A DNA stretch of 64,000 bases, from NCBI GenBank assembly GCA_024734555.1, contig JANPWX010000026.1:5445755-5509754 (forward strand), given 5' to 3'. The position numbers and the translations under genes were made by a program. How positions within the stretch are numbered: the first letter of the stretch is position 1; each line of letters opens with the position of its first letter. This document shows, in pieces, positions 12,456 to 26,500 of this stretch. Source of the DNA: Trochalopteron elliotii. Lineage: Eukaryota; Chordata; Aves; Passeriformes; Leiothrichidae. A model generated the notes under the pieces. It saw only the letters and a list, made by a program, of their open reading frames with translations, was not told where the DNA came from and searched no databases.

Positions 12456-14095
12456 CACAAATTATTTAATGCAGACAACAAAGGTCTGACAAGAGACAGA
12501 GAAGAGGGAAGCTGGACAACTGCCCAAGACCACTGGGGAGCAGTCTGACTGGGAAAGATCATCCCTACAAAGCTCTGAGGCCCAGCACTATTTCTCTGGG
12601 TTTGCTCTTGCAGCAAGAGATGTGTGACAGCCCAGCCCAGCTCATGCTGATGGGCCTGCATGTGACTGCAGAGGAATGCTGCAAAGCAAAGGCATTCATA
12701 AGATGTGAAGGCTGTGGTGAACATTTTGGTGATCATCCCCATGTTTTAAGCCTGTTGGCAATGTTTTCAGATTTGGCATTGTCCCTGTGAAGTCACCTAA
12801 TGAGCCTGTGTTGGAGTGAGAATCTCACCATCTTCCATATAGGGAATCAAACCTTGTGACACTCCCTTCCTCCCCTGCCCCTGCGTTTCTAAATTCTTTT
12901 TAAAAACAAGATGTTTCTGAGTTCAGACTCCCTTATTGAAAGCCATATGAACTGTTGCTATCCAAAACTGTTTGTTTGAATTGTGTACACTGAAAGACTG
13001 TAAAACTGGAATCAGAAAGCCAGTCAGCTCAGGAATGGTAAAAATGGCTACAAAACTACTCCCTCTTCATTTCTGTTGCCTTCTCAACTAGTGCCTGCCA
13101 AAGGAGACAAATGCTTTTTAATTATTAATTCCTCAGAGTTGCTAAGTAGACTAGTACCAAGATAGCTGAAGTCTGACATATTTGCTTTTTTTTAAAATAT
13201 GTTTTCAAATAAGCACAATACATTTCCTTCAAAAAACACTTTTGCTGTGCAAAAGAGCAAAAGCCAGCAGTCTGTGTTTAATTGAGTTCCTCTATGTTTG
13301 GCTTACGTGCACTTTAGGAGACTGACAGAAGTATGCAAACATGGGAACAGGGCCAGCTTTTGCAAAGTTAATGAGGAAAAAACCCACAGTCACTGCTTCC
13401 GCAGAAGCACTGCCTCCCATGAACGGATACTTACACAACCAGCAAAGAGAAGAGAAAAGCATGCAGCAGGGTCACTCGTGCTGAGCTCTCCTTCCCTTCT
13501 CCCTCCAGCAGGACAGGGAGATTAGGTCTGGGTAGTTTTTTAGCCCAGGATGCTGTGAGATGGTTTGTTCAACTCTCCTGTACCTATGTGTGGTCTTTCT
13601 GTCAGTCAGATCTGTCTTGGTCCAACATTGCTCCTGGGAGGTCAGAAGTCTGCAGGAAAGTGAGAACTGCTGCAGTAAGCTGTCAGTCTGCTGTAGCAGA
13701 AAACACCTCTGAAACTTCTCCAAGCAAAAATCAAGGCTGAGCATACCAGTAGTGGGAATTCTCCTCCAGGGACGTCAGACTCCATGAGACTTGGTGCAGG
13801 ACCTCTGGTGGTGAGAGATTCCCTGTTGCTCTGGCTCCTGAGAGCAGAAAACCAGACTGGAAGTAAAGAGATAAAAGATGTTTGTGTTGCTCCAAACACA
13901 AACACTTGGCAAATCCGATGGCCCATTACAACAGTTTTCAGCCCTTTCCCAGGAAGAAGGCAGGAGAGGAAGTCTCAGTGCCAAATCTTAGATGACATGA
14001 CCAAGTGCCAGAGCCCCACAGTGACGAGAGGTGAGAACTGGCCATCAGCTCCACAGGAAAGCATAGCTGTGTGGAACAGCTGGGCTGCTCTGGTC
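12456..14095. other. Intergenic sequence, no gene recognised
   Basis: No exon-like conserved peptide, RNA gene or identifiable repeat was found. The short open frames overlap on opposite strands. Confidence 0.5.
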
Positions 14096-14414
14096 AGGCA
14101 GATGTAGCAGCCAGCTGTGAGACTCAGTGTGCCCTCCTTTGCTCACATGAAAACACTCCTATGTTTGTGATTCATTTCCATTCATGCATATAGGGACTGA
14201 GATGATAGAGCACTAAAAAGAAAGGAGAAGTGACATTTGACTAGTTGATCTAGGCAGTCTAGGCCAGACATTACCTGTCCATATAGTCTGAGTGTTTGAT
14301 ACAGCTGAAATTTGACAACAGGCTCTTTGGCATGCCAAGCACTATGTCCAGAGAGGGTGACTGACTGCTACTGTACTGAGCTTGGCTGTATTTAAGCACA
14401 ATCTAGGTCACACC
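14096..14414 (+). repeat. Left arm of a long near-perfect inverted repeat
   Basis: This 319-base block is the reverse complement of 23190-23508. I aligned the two in ten-base steps and found one difference, near the inner end (14405 A here, equivalent to a C at 23199 on the plus strand). There are no indels. The outer end begins AGGCAGATGTAGC and identity stops abruptly at both ends. No open frame or recognised repeat family accounts for it. The spacer between the arms is 8,775 bases. Confidence 0.95.
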
Positions 14415-17400
14415 CTGGCCCTTGTCCACCACAAGGCACCAGGCTTGCACAGGGGACTCCCAAGAAGGAGTCACTGTGAGCAGTCACTGTGCAGCTGACA
14501 GTGTGCCCAAGCTATAAAACCAACAACTTGCCTCTGGCAGAATAAGTGTTCCCCACTCTCAGCTCTGAGTTCTTGAGCAAGGAGATCTCCCTGTGTTTCC
14601 CCACTCAAAGACCTTTTCTGTGTTGCTCTGAGAGTGAGTTAAGGACAGACAAACTTGCATTCAAACACATGACTTATGAGCTGATCATGTAAAGCAGAAT
14701 TCAGTATGAACACAGCTTGTCAGCAACTGGAAGGACTTCTCAAGCAGAAAAAGGCATTCAAAAGCATTCAAAAATATCCAGAGCCCTACAGCCTTGTGTG
14801 GCAATGCCAAGAAAAGAAATTCCAAAGAGAAGATTTACTACTGGACAAACACAGACAAGGGACTGCCCCTGAATTTCTTAACAACTCTGAAACTCAAAGC
14901 TTCCTTCTCAGATGTTGTTTTCTGTTATGCACAATCCTTAAACAGAATTTTCAGAAGTACAAGCAGAAACTATTGCAGCTGGTTTAAGTGATTGCCAGCG
15001 TGGTGAAAATGCCTACAGTGGCACAAGCATCCAGTGAGATCTATTTTCTGGAGGTTGCTGACTTTAGATATAGCAGTGCTTTTCATCTCCCACTGCTAGT
15101 TGTGCTTGCTTCTCTGTGAAAGATTGCCTGAACTTACTTGGCCAACATTTTGCTTCAGTTGGATCTGGAAAAAAGGACACCTGAATAAGCAATGACGTTT
15201 CTCAAGGTGAGACCCTCATTGCCCTAAGTGACATTTCCAGTTATTTGACATCTTGAGCAATACAAAACACATGAATTTATCCTCAGCTGATTTTACAAAG
15301 TAAACAAGCCAGAACACAATGCTGCTACAAAATTGCTACATCACAGGGGACTGCAAATATCTGAAAATTGAAATAAAGTGTAAGGTAAACATGATTTCAA
15401 TACTTTCTGATATTTTCCTTGCTAGAGAGCAAAACACTTTCTGTACATTAATAAAGCAAGAATTCTCTGTTATAGCAGTCCGCAGACAAATCAAGAACTT
15501 GTGGTATCAAACATTAGTAAGTTTAAAAAAGAACTTTGGGCTGGGGAAAAAAGAAGCACTAGCAACTTGGAAAAAATGCTGATTCTTTTTTAGGAATTTC
15601 AGGAAATGCTAAAGCTTGAAATTGGCCCGAGAATTTCGAGCAATGCTTATGGCTACATGCACCTTCCTGCTCTTTCTGGAGAACTGGCTACTAGCACTTC
15701 CATGACTTGGAAGCCCTTGGTCCTGCTCACCTCCAAGTTCTTGTTGATTAACCTTGGAAATGTACTTGAAGTCCTAAGAAAGGGTCAGATATAGACAGTG
15801 AACAAAACTATGAAATTCTACGTCCTGCCTTGACTCTTTCCTCAGTCCTGCGTCTCTCTGAGCACGTTCAGACCCTTCCTGCCTGACAGGACACTTCCCC
15901 CAGCGTCAAGAGCTCAGAAGAATATTGAGTAAAAGATGAGAGCAGCATTATTTCCCCACACCCTGCCTCTCCCTGTAGTCATGGCTCAGAAGAAAGGCAT
16001 GTCTCTCCATCACACATGCACCACTTATAACAGAAACCACCCTGTCCAAGCACTGTTCCTGCCTTACCAGTAAGGACTGTGGTTTTCTGCCAGCTTGTAT
16101 TTTTGGAGGCTGTTTACATATAATGACTGCTCAGATCACTCCAGTTTGTTGGCATATTTTTTCTGGAGGTCCTCAAACTGGACACAGTTCTTCTGAAACA
16201 AAGCTACAAACACCAAGCAGATGGAAACCAACCATCTCCTTTGCTCCCGTCAAGTGGGTGGGAGCTCATCAGGAGAAATCACCCCTGAAGGCAAATGAAA
16301 TGTAGGTCTAGAACAACAAGGATACTTTCTGTCCTGTCCAAAAACCAGAGTGAAGCTGGATAAGCACCACTAGGAATCGTACTTAGAGATGTGACAAGTT
16401 ATGCAGAAAACAGGGCAACAGCTGGGAGAGAGGGTGCACATGTGGACACTGAATCCATGGTAACATGGACTGCAGGAAAAGCTTAGTCACTGGCAAATAT
16501 GCATCTGGGTTTAAGGTTTATGCTGCAATTACATTTGCATAATATTTATTCAGAAGTCCTTTTCTTTTCCATCTTGTGCAATTTTGTTTTCTGAGTCCCT
16601 TAGCATTCACTGAAGGCTTTTTTTTTATATTGAGCCTGCCAGTTTTGGGGTTAAGATGAACTGGAATGAATCCTATAGTGTTACATACAGAGTGTTAGTG
16701 TTATAGTGTTATATGCAGAGGGTGTCCTACAGTCATCAGAAAGAGGCAAAGAGAAAGGAGATGCCACCTGGAGAAACCTTGAGATGATTCAGAGACCAAG
16801 AAGTAGGTGCCAGCTAAGATCTCAGGGCACCCTGAGAGAATACCACCACCAGTGGCAAGGTGGCATTGGGAAGAAAAATTGCTGAACTCCAGGAAGGTGT
16901 TTCAGATGCCCACCTGCAGGCAGCATCCATCCCCCTACCTCCAGTCCCCTCTAAAACCACATCAGCGGCTTTACTAGTTTGGTATTAGCAATGTGGTGAA
17001 AGAATTCGTGCCTGATTTGCCAGGTAAAAAGGGAACCAGTTTGCAGTGATGCTGTCACACAAGGTCAAAACTACGTGTGAAATAGTGCAGGCCCCAGGCC
17101 AAACATGGAGACAACTCCATAATAGCATTAGCTGCCAAATTTGGAAAGCCTTTGACTGCAGCACTATTATCTAAATTTAGGGTAGCAGGACTGGTTGAAT
17201 TATTCATTGCAAGCAAACTCTCTGACAAACTTTAGCCCTGCTACCTGTTCACAGGTCTGTTTACAGATGTCTGTTACACAGAACAGTACAAACTGTTCAT
17301 GCAAAACACATTTCAGCCTGGGAGCTGTCTGCCAGTCCTTTACTTCTGTAACTCCCTGCCCCATGGGTTGTGCCAAGGGGTGGTATCCCTGCTCCCTCCA

Positions 17401-20120
17401 GTACCTGTAAATCCTACCTATGGGCAGAAGAGAGATACAGCCCATAGGGAGGAGTAGGATTCTGCTTGTAAAGCACATGGCTAGGTTTCACCACCGTTTT
17501 TGCAGACGCTTATGCATGTATTTGCTTGATCCACTTTCATTCTTTCTTGTTCTCCTCTGTGAGACCATCTTCTTTCTCTGGTGGGGATTTTTTGCCTGTC
17601 TGAGGGACCAGGCTGATGACAGTGTGCAGAGTCCATCGTTAGATGCACTTCTCTTACTGCTGTCCCTCTGCCTTCAACAGTCTCACAGTCACTTCCAATT
17701 CTCCTGGCTAAATAATTAAAACAAAGCACTCCCATGCTTGTGAAGGCCCTTCTTGCCTCTCTTTGCTGAGCTAGCTGTGGCGTGTGTGATGTATGGACTT
17801 GACTGCTTTGCCTGAATCCTGCCTAAGTGGCTTTTCCACAGGAGATGCTTATTGGGAAATAGGCAGCAGCACCACCATCTAATCTCACTGCTACACTGTG
17901 CCACCAGTGTCGCATGCACATCCCTTTGAGGCCTTGCACTGCCTTTCCCAGAGGCAGGATTGTGTTACCAGGAACAGTCTCTAGTGCAGAAAAACTGCTT
18001 TTTGAGAAGAATGATGGATAGAGCTGAAGGCAGCCCAGAAAAACTGGCTGCTCCAAGATTACAAAGGGAAAAATAAATTCCATGAATATTCTTTTTTTTC
18101 CTTCAATTTTTTGGGGGCATTCTTTTTGCAGGGGAGGGACAATTCTGTCAACAACCCTTTTCACCTATAATCAGCTGTCTCGGTGTCTTGCAAGACTGGG
18201 TTCACTGCCCAGCGCCCTGGTTTGCTTTACTTGTTTTCATACAGTTGCTCAGAAATTAGCTCTGTCCTGCCCATGCAGGATGTACTTTTTCATGTTCCAC
18301 CAGGAGAGACAATAGTCTCAGTCTCTGTGGTTTGTGCAGACAACCACAGAGGTACTTTGGCAGGAAAAAGTTGCCCTGAGAGGGAGTGACACTTAACCCT
18401 GAAAGTACGAAGACCAAGCATTCCAAATGGGATTGAAGAAGAATCTTTGATCTAAGAATCTGAAAACCTGAAATCTCTTCATTCCAGCTTAAACACTAGC
18501 ACCAAACTACTATCAAAAAATAAGCACCACACTTTCCTCACTTCAGCAAGTGCTTCAGACTCTTCCCAACTTTCAATCAGTTCAGGACTTTCTAAAGGCC
18601 AAAGGCTAAGCACCCCGACCTGCAACTGAGGACTTTGGCAAGCAATTGAATTCCAGATCAGCTCCTCCACCACCCCTGTGCAAAGTGCAAAGTATAGTAG
18701 AACACGATCCCAGCCTTAGCAATCGAAGAGCAGTTGTCACTATTAATTTTCATTGAAGTGCAGAAACAAAACGCCTAAATCCAGATCTAGCTGTCTTCAT
18801 CCCATGTTTTTTGGGAAGGCTAGTGAGTGAGCTGAAGAGAAACACATCCCCATTTCCCAAAGCCTTTGATGTCTGGGAGATCACGCCTGAGCCTCACAAT
18901 TGCAGTCCCTCTCCTGGCTACCTGACATTCCCATCTCTCTTGTGAAAGTTCTGTGGAAGCTTGGATGCTGCACAGCACCAGCAGCAGCACAGTTTCCACC
19001 TCCCAGCTAAGTCATATAAAGAGGCAGCAGAGACCAATGGGACAGTTAATCCTCTGCCAGTACCTGCCTCTTCTGTTAAGCTGACTGGGCCATGGGATTG
19101 CTCCAGGGATGCCATTCCAGTGCCCACACACAGGTATGAGCAGCAGCGCTACTGGAAATGTCTCAGGCCCCCAGGCTGGCCTCCAGCTGCTGCTTCAGAA
19201 GACAGGAGGTCCTGCAGGTCCCACATGCTTTGTGCAGACAGCTCAGATACCAGAGGGCACCAGACACCTATGTTTAGGTAGCTAAATCTTTCCCCTAGCA
19301 GGCCCTGCAGGTCTAATTCTTAAAGAGCTTAAGATAGAGCGACTTACATGTCGTTTGTGTCAAGCTGTTCTGAGACAGGAAGAAATAAAATGGAATTGGA
19401 ACAGGACTAGATTGAAAGCTATACCTCTATGGCAAAGCCAGTAAGTGACAACCATTTCTAATAAACAGGCATCCTTCTGTCTTCTTGAGAAAACAACCTC
19501 ATAGCTGGTCTCCATTTACTACTAAACTCTGCTGAAAATGCATGCTCCATCATATTCTGTACACTGTATCTGGAAAGACTCACAGACTCCTTTTCCATTT
19601 CAAAGCCTGTCATTTTAGGTTGCACCCTTCAGAGTTGATCAACAAAATTGCTTTGTAGTAGGACACTACAGTCCCCTGTCATCTTTTGAGTTTTCTCTAA
19701 TGTTGTCAGATTCCGGAAGGATGGCTCCAAGCACAGCCAGATTGCCCACTGTATTGTGTGGGATCTGTACAATCCAGTAAGTCATCGGTGCCTTTGCAGC
19801 ATCTTAAATGGTCCACAGACACCCTGCAACCCAAGGATTTGTCTGCACATATGCTCCCAAGACCAATTTTCATGCTCTCATGAAGTCAAAATAAATCAAA
19901 CAACATGGATCAGTAGAGGATCCTGGCCTAACTATAATCCTAGGATTATTTTGTCCTAGCTCTGTGAATCATTAGGGTACACTCACTGTCTTTTGTCTCT
20001 TTATCTCAACAACTAATTGTGCCAATCCCATTCCTTTATTATCCAACCAGCATATTTTTATGCCTTGAGATTTCGGATTTGTCTTGTCAGGGTTTAGGCT
20101 GTCCATTGTTCATTCCACGT
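14415..20120. other. Spacer between inverted-repeat arms, first part; no gene recognised
   Basis: This is mixed-composition non-coding sequence. A local 'gtgttatagtgttata' direct repeat lies near 16678-16715. No transposase-like, viral or cellular protein domain is visible in any frame, so the inverted arms do not enclose a recognisable mobile-element gene. Confidence 0.5.
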
Positions 20121-20267
20121 AGGTATTCCTGGAAGTGTTCAAGGCCAGATTGGATGGGTCTTTGAGTAACCTGGCCTAGTGAAAAGTGTCCCTGTCCATG
20201 GCAGAGGAGCTGAAACTAGGTGATCTTTAAGGCTCCTTCCAATCCAAACAATTCTAGGGTTTTATGA
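20121..20267 (+). repeat. CR1 LINE 3' end, sense strand
   Basis: From 'aggtattcctggaagtgttc' through 'aaggccagattggatgggtc', 'cctgtccatggcagaggag' and 'ggctccttccaatccaaaca' to the terminal 'attctagggttttatga', this follows the highly conserved CR1 3' untranslated end. It is a severely 5'-truncated retroposed copy, as is usual for CR1. The terminal octamer repeat typical of CR1 is decayed. Confidence 0.9.
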
Positions 20268-23189
20268 GCTGTAGGTGTGCTAATTTTGATGACCTGCTAA
20301 CACATGTGCCATCAGCACCTGTCGTTCTCAGACCTCTAATAACCTCTAATTATTTCTTCCTGATGCTTCTAGATATTTCTTCTCCATTCGTGTCACTGTG
20401 TCTTCCACTAATCTTTACAACTCCTGGCAGCATAAGAGAGTTGAAGAGCAATTACAGTCATCACACAGTCCAGAGGGTTTTATGCTGTCAGCTGAAGTGC
20501 ATGCACTCTGAGCTCTTGGAAGTCTCAGTGCTAGAGCCAGGGCAGACTGCAATGCCCCATTGCTCAGGAAAGTATTTGCAGAAGACACATCCTACCTGTC
20601 CAGAGAGGACATGCAGAGCCAGCTGCTTTGGAGACCAGGAGCTTGTGTGGAATTCCCTCAGGCAAGGGCCTGTCTTCAAGAGCTCAATCAAAACTACAAC
20701 AGCAGTGGCACAGCTTCTTCCTCTGGTGGCAAACTACACTAAAATGTTGTCTACTGAAAAGAAACCATAGAAGGTTTAGGGAGGACAGCAGCTGGGGAGA
20801 CAAGGCAGCTGGTTTCCATTTCTAGTACTTTCCTTAGTCATTGTATAAACTTGACCAGCAATTTAATTCTATGCCTGGATTTCCTCTTTAGAACGGGTAG
20901 TAACTTTCCTGTAAACCACAGTGTCAAAAAGTCACTACACTTGTCCATTTCCTTAAAGCAACCACAGGGCTCAGCCCATGCTTTGGGAGGTTATATGTGT
21001 GACAGAGAGGAGCTGCTTAACTATGGTAAGATGCCATGGTCAGGACCACAGCATAGGGAAGCACAGGAAGAAAGAGGTAAAACGAAAGGGAAGCTGTATC
21101 CCAGACATGCAGAGCACAGCTGGTGCAGGACAGAGTGGAAAACTTGACTAGAAAAGCAAAAGGAGGACAGCAAGCAGACAGTTTTACTTCAAGGTATGTA
21201 TGTTATAGACACAACCTGCCAAAAAAACCCATAAGTGAACAGTGCAGTGGTTGTCTGCCAGGTTGAAAGTTTGGTGATGTGGATAGGGGAATGGAGGTCA
21301 GCTAGAGTGCAGGTAGACAATTCAGTCCATTCTACACATGCTCCAAAACTCAAAGATAAAGTGCGGGGAGCATTATACAACTGCATGTATGGCTCTAGAG
21401 CACAAGGAACTGGCTGAACTGCAGGATGTGCTCAAGGAGATTTTGCACAATTAAAAAAATATTCTGCAGATGTCAGGAGGAATAGATGGAAAGCTCCCCA
21501 CAGCAATGGCCATGTGGCTCCGGCCACCAGCTCAGTTTTTAAGATGTGAAGACTTTTCATATCCAGTATGAACACAGTGGGACAGGTTTCCTTTATACCC
21601 CGTAGCACACAGCCAAGATCCATGCTCTTCATCTCTTGGTCACAAAAGCTGATGTTTCCACCTCAGAGTGTTTTGCTCACTGTCACAGCTACCAAGAGGG
21701 TCAGTGGCCCCTTGACTCAGAAAAGCAGCTCTACAGTCTTGAGCATGACTACCTTGGTTCAAGACAGAACTTTCATCCAGTATGACACATCTGCTACAAC
21801 ATCTACGGAAATGTTTCATGCATGAGCCAAGACAGAGGAGTTCATTCACTCTCTGCCAAACCATGTCACTAAACAACAAAACCTCCCGTGTCTATGTCAG
21901 TCAGTATCCACCAAGGTGGGGCAGGTCTCTTGGCTGGAGGACAGCATGGCAGCATTTCTTTTTTCTGCCTGAAACAGCTAAATCATAAGCTTTTACAATG
22001 ATTGTTTTCACAGTGAAAAAGCATTGTCTGGGGATCATTTATTTTGGAAGCCTTGACCCAACAGTTGCAGGCACATCACCACCTTCCAGACTAGAGTGGA
22101 AGAAAACTTCCTCCTGCTATATTAAAATCATATGTAGACCTCTTCATCTTCCCAATCCCTAAAATACAAAATTTTAAAAATTTTTATAAATTTAAAAATG
22201 CTATTTTCCTCTTCCAAGGCCAACACAAAGTTTTCCATGCTTAAAGACTAATGACAATTTATCAGAAAAAACAAAGGCATTTGAACAGGTTTACTTGCAG
22301 AACCTAGTAAAGCATCACACTACCTCCTCCACATGATGCTACGTGGAATCCAATGCAGCTCTAGTGTGGAAACAAATACCAATCAGATGACTACCCATCA
22401 CACATCTAATTTAATTGTCATTTAGTTTCCAAATGACCCTGTCCTTACCATGATTTTTCATCTCTAACGGTGGCAGCACCTCCAGGGATGTGCATGTGAT
22501 AGCATGCATGAACAAAAGCACCATTAAACCATGAGAATTTGCCACAAGCTGTTTGCTATAACCTGTGAAGGAAGCCAATAGATTCTCCATTTACTTATAC
22601 GGTCTTCCCTACTGTTGGTGTCTGCTAAATGGCTGCAGTAGCATTCAGGAACCCCAACACTGCACTCCACAACACCACATTCCACTCCACAGCAGTCCCT
22701 GATCTGATAAGGTGTCTGTAAGACCTGTTCTGATAAACAGCAAGACCAGCAGTGCAGACAGGATTAGAGCAGAGAGTACAGCTGCTTCCAGACATGGCTT
22801 GTTAAAAAATCAGTACAGGCAGGGTCAGAGAAAGACTATTTCATGTATGCAAAACAAGCAAGAACAAGGAGTGAACCAGCAAATTTCAGAGAAGCCAGCC
22901 CCCCAAACCAGCAATTGTGAAGTTTTTGAGAAGGGTCCAAAGAAGAAACATATCCACATGACTCTGCAGATTAACAAGGGGAAAACCGAAGCATCAGCAT
23001 AGCTGAAGAAAATGGCTCCCAGAGATCTGCAGCACACCAACAGATAGGCTTTGCAGGCACCACCACAATTCCCTCTGATGGAGGAAGCCTGATTTCTGTT
23101 TCAGCTGTGCCCCTCCCAGGCTTCTCAGCTCAAATAAATAAATGCTTCTTATCTTCAGGTCTGCCTGTTTACTGAAGTCTGCCGAGAGT
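20268..23189. other. Spacer between inverted-repeat arms, second part; no gene recognised
   Basis: A 168-codon open frame starts at 20264 on the plus strand right after the CR1 end. It shows no domain and is within what chance allows for this window. An AT-rich near-palindromic stretch lies near 22166-22200. Nothing else was identified. Confidence 0.5.
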
Positions 23190-23508
23190 GGTGTGACCCA
23201 GATTGTGCTTAAATACAGCCAAGCTCAGTACAGTAGCAGTCAGTCACCCTCTCTGGACATAGTGCTTGGCATGCCAAAGAGCCTGTTGTCAAATTTCAGC
23301 TGTATCAAACACTCAGACTATATGGACAGGTAATGTCTGGCCTAGACTGCCTAGATCAACTAGTCAAATGTCACTTCTCCTTTCTTTTTAGTGCTCTATC
23401 ATCTCAGTCCCTATATGCATGAATGGAAATGAATCACAAACATAGGAGTGTTTTCATGTGAGCAAAGGAGGGCACACTGAGTCTCACAGCTGGCTGCTAC
23501 ATCTGCCT
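23190..23508 (-). repeat. Right arm of a long near-perfect inverted repeat
   Basis: This block is the reverse complement of 14096-14414, identical at 318 of 319 positions. Flanks differ immediately outside the match (plus strand: gagagt before, ctaaat after). I could not match a target-site duplication, either around each arm alone or around the whole 14096-23508 unit. Confidence 0.95.
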
Positions 23509-26500
23509 CTAAATTACATATAAAGTGCCTTCATGCTGCACAGAGCATAAGTGTTCAACTACTTATCAATTCAAGCTAGGAATTAATATGAAATAAATTT
23601 TGCTTAGCATGGGATTCTCTGGGGAGGTGTATCATGCTTCACAGCCCAGGTCCTGCGTGCCCTTCCAAACCAGAACACAACCACAATGAAGCAATTCCTG
23701 CTTATTGGGACATCACTGGTTCATAGAGATCCATTTGGCTGCATGCACTCTTTAAAAATTAACATTGCTGCAACAGGGCACATAAACAAAGGAGGTCAGA
23801 ACCACCTGCAAGTACTTTACCAATGCAAGACCACTACTACCATCCACTTCAAACAGCAAACCCTCATAATTAGCACTAATTTAGCCAGGAAAGTGGGCAA
23901 AACCCCCGCCACAATGTATCTGCAAGCAGCATCACAAGATTTACAATTAATATGTGCAGTCATGACCACAGCAAGTTAAGATCACAGGAGCAGGACATGT
24001 TGCTACCCATGGGCACTCCTGAACTGAGTGACCACAGAGAAGACAGATGCCTGAGCCATGGAATCACATCCTTAATCAGAACACACCCAGAGGTCACCTA
24101 TGGCAGAAAGAGATGTTCAAGGATCTTGTCACTCACTCCAAAAGACTTTTTTTCTATATGGGGTCACTTAAGTACAAAGCAGTCACGCTCCTTTAGTTTA
24201 AAGAGCACATCCCTGAAGCTGCTTCAGGTTTTCCTCCCACAAAACCAAGGCCCCCAGTTTAAAAAGGGCAAAAGCCAGTCAGTGTTGGAGGCTGTGAATG
24301 TGAAAGGCCTGAACTAGAAGGAACCCAAGAGGGAAGCAACTGCTCAACCTCCAAAGCCTTGTCACCAATCCATACTTGCAGACCAGCACCCCATTTTCTG
24401 TTGGAGGAAGGTGTTCTAGAACGAAATGTTAGCCTGCTCCCCACCATGGCTCTTCAGCTGAGGCCACAGCTCAGTACAAGGCAGAGCAGAAATGTGTACT
24501 GACCACACCTGGCTACCTCATGTATCTCCACCTGGGGAATCCTCCTGGTGAGCTGGCACTGCCACCCCATGGGGCTGCCAAACATGAAGCCCTTGAAAGG
24601 AGGCTGGAATGGCCTTGGTTGCAGCAGAATGTTCTATACATTTAACCCATTCCAAAAGCCTGCAGTCAGTAACTGGGTCTCCTCGACCCTCCACACGTAA
24701 GACTTCCAATTTCTTTATAAAGGGCCTGCTGGTTGTTATTGGAAGTAACATACACAGAACTTACCTGGCACAAACTTCTCTCCAGAAGAGCCAAACGTTC
24801 ATTAGTGGAAGAAAAAGGGAAAAGGAGGAATTAAAAACAGCCATGGGAAGTGTAGGGTGAGAGAAATGAGTGAAAAAACCCACTGCTTTGTCAAGGTCAC
24901 TGAAGAGCAGTCAAGGCCTGCAGTGCAACACTGAGAGCTCTCCAAGGGCATGAGAACGTAGGTGAAGTGAGGTTTTTATTTCTTTCCACTGCTGAAAACA
25001 GCCCCCTCCTCATTGCAATGTAAATTTCCAACAAAATATGGAAACAACAACTACCTTGTTAGACTAGATTATTAAATTACCTTACTATCAGAGAAGCCCA
25101 GGCAAAAGCAGTTTCTGTGGACAGCTGACCTGCTGGGAGGGGCTGGCCCCTGTAGCCACACCTCACAAGGAGTTAATGGGAGGCTATGAACTGTTGTATC
25201 TCTCCCATTTACTCAGGCATTTGCTCACTGAGACAGAGAGGCTATTGCTCTAACCTGAGAATCTTTTTTTCCTAACATAACCCCAAAATTCTGTGAATCC
25301 CTCTCATATTCATATAAATATATATTAAGAAATCTACTTGAAAGCACTCATGTTGAAATTAGTCTGTAATCCCTTTGTTTAAAGTTGCTACTGTTCCACA
25401 AATGTTGTCTGCTGTAGTAGTAGAATTGCTCAAGTACAGTTCCCAAAATGTGAAATAAAAAGCAGTAACAGAACAAAGCCTCTAACTTGATCAACAAGGC
25501 AATCAATGTCTGCATGCTTTTTGTCTGCATAAAAAAGACAGTGGATTGTTTTTTACATAGCTGTCAATTATTTTTTCCAGCATGGGAAGACTCCTCTAAT
25601 AAATTCAAATATTTAATACAGCAGGTGCTCTCAGCAAACTTCTTTGGATGAACAAATGAGATCAACCTGAAAAAACACTGTTTGGCTGAACATTCACTAG
25701 TAAAATTACCAAACCATTTTTTTTTTCAAGTGCCTCCTTCCCCTGTGGTATGAAGTATCCAGGAAAATTTATCTCATTACTGAGTGTTGTGAATTAGTCA
25801 TATGCATGGGATTTAAGCCACCCAGCTATGGCAATGTTGCTGGCCCACTAGAGAAGACAAACCATGAGCTGAGCTGATTATCAAATTATGGTCTGAGCAA
25901 GACCCCCAAGACTGTTGAAATCATCCCATTCTTTACAGACCAAATTCAGTACCTGACATGTTTAAAAATATGAAATTATTTTAATAAGTTTTTTTACATT
26001 TCAAACAAATCAGCAAACATTGTTAAAATTCACTTCATCTCAACATCACAGAATCAAATATTCTGTGAAAATACTTACAGCTTACAGTTTGATATTAATC
26101 CAACAGATAAATTAGTATCTGGAATGATACTACTGATTTCTGCAGCTCACTGATAAAAAAAATCCCAACCTACTTAAGCAGTAAATAGAAAACAATTATT
26201 ATTTAACCCTTATCTCAAAATATCTTTTTGAAGTTACTCAGCAAAAATAAACAACTCTGTACTTAAAATAAATGATGTTCAATTACAACAGCTCTTATGC
26301 AACCTGTAGTATAATCTGTAGCAAATAAAAGTTTCTCATCTGACTGTGAGTCTGGTTCCAGACCTGTAAATAAAGACTAGTGATAAAGTCTCTGGCTGCC
26401 ACCATGCCCAGAGGAGATCTGCTGAACTAGATTCAATTTCGTCACAGAAACTTGCACAACAGTAACTCAGGCACAAAAAAAAGTAAATTACCATGGTACT

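Noticed and set aside
20264..20770. 168-codon plus-strand frame
   Set aside because: It begins at the CR1 3' end, has no domain, and its length is within chance for the window.
14096..23508. Reading the inverted arms as terminal repeats of a Polinton/Maverick-type transposon
   Set aside because: The AG...CT ends fit, but no integrase, polymerase or capsid frame lies inside and no 6-bp target duplication matches outside.
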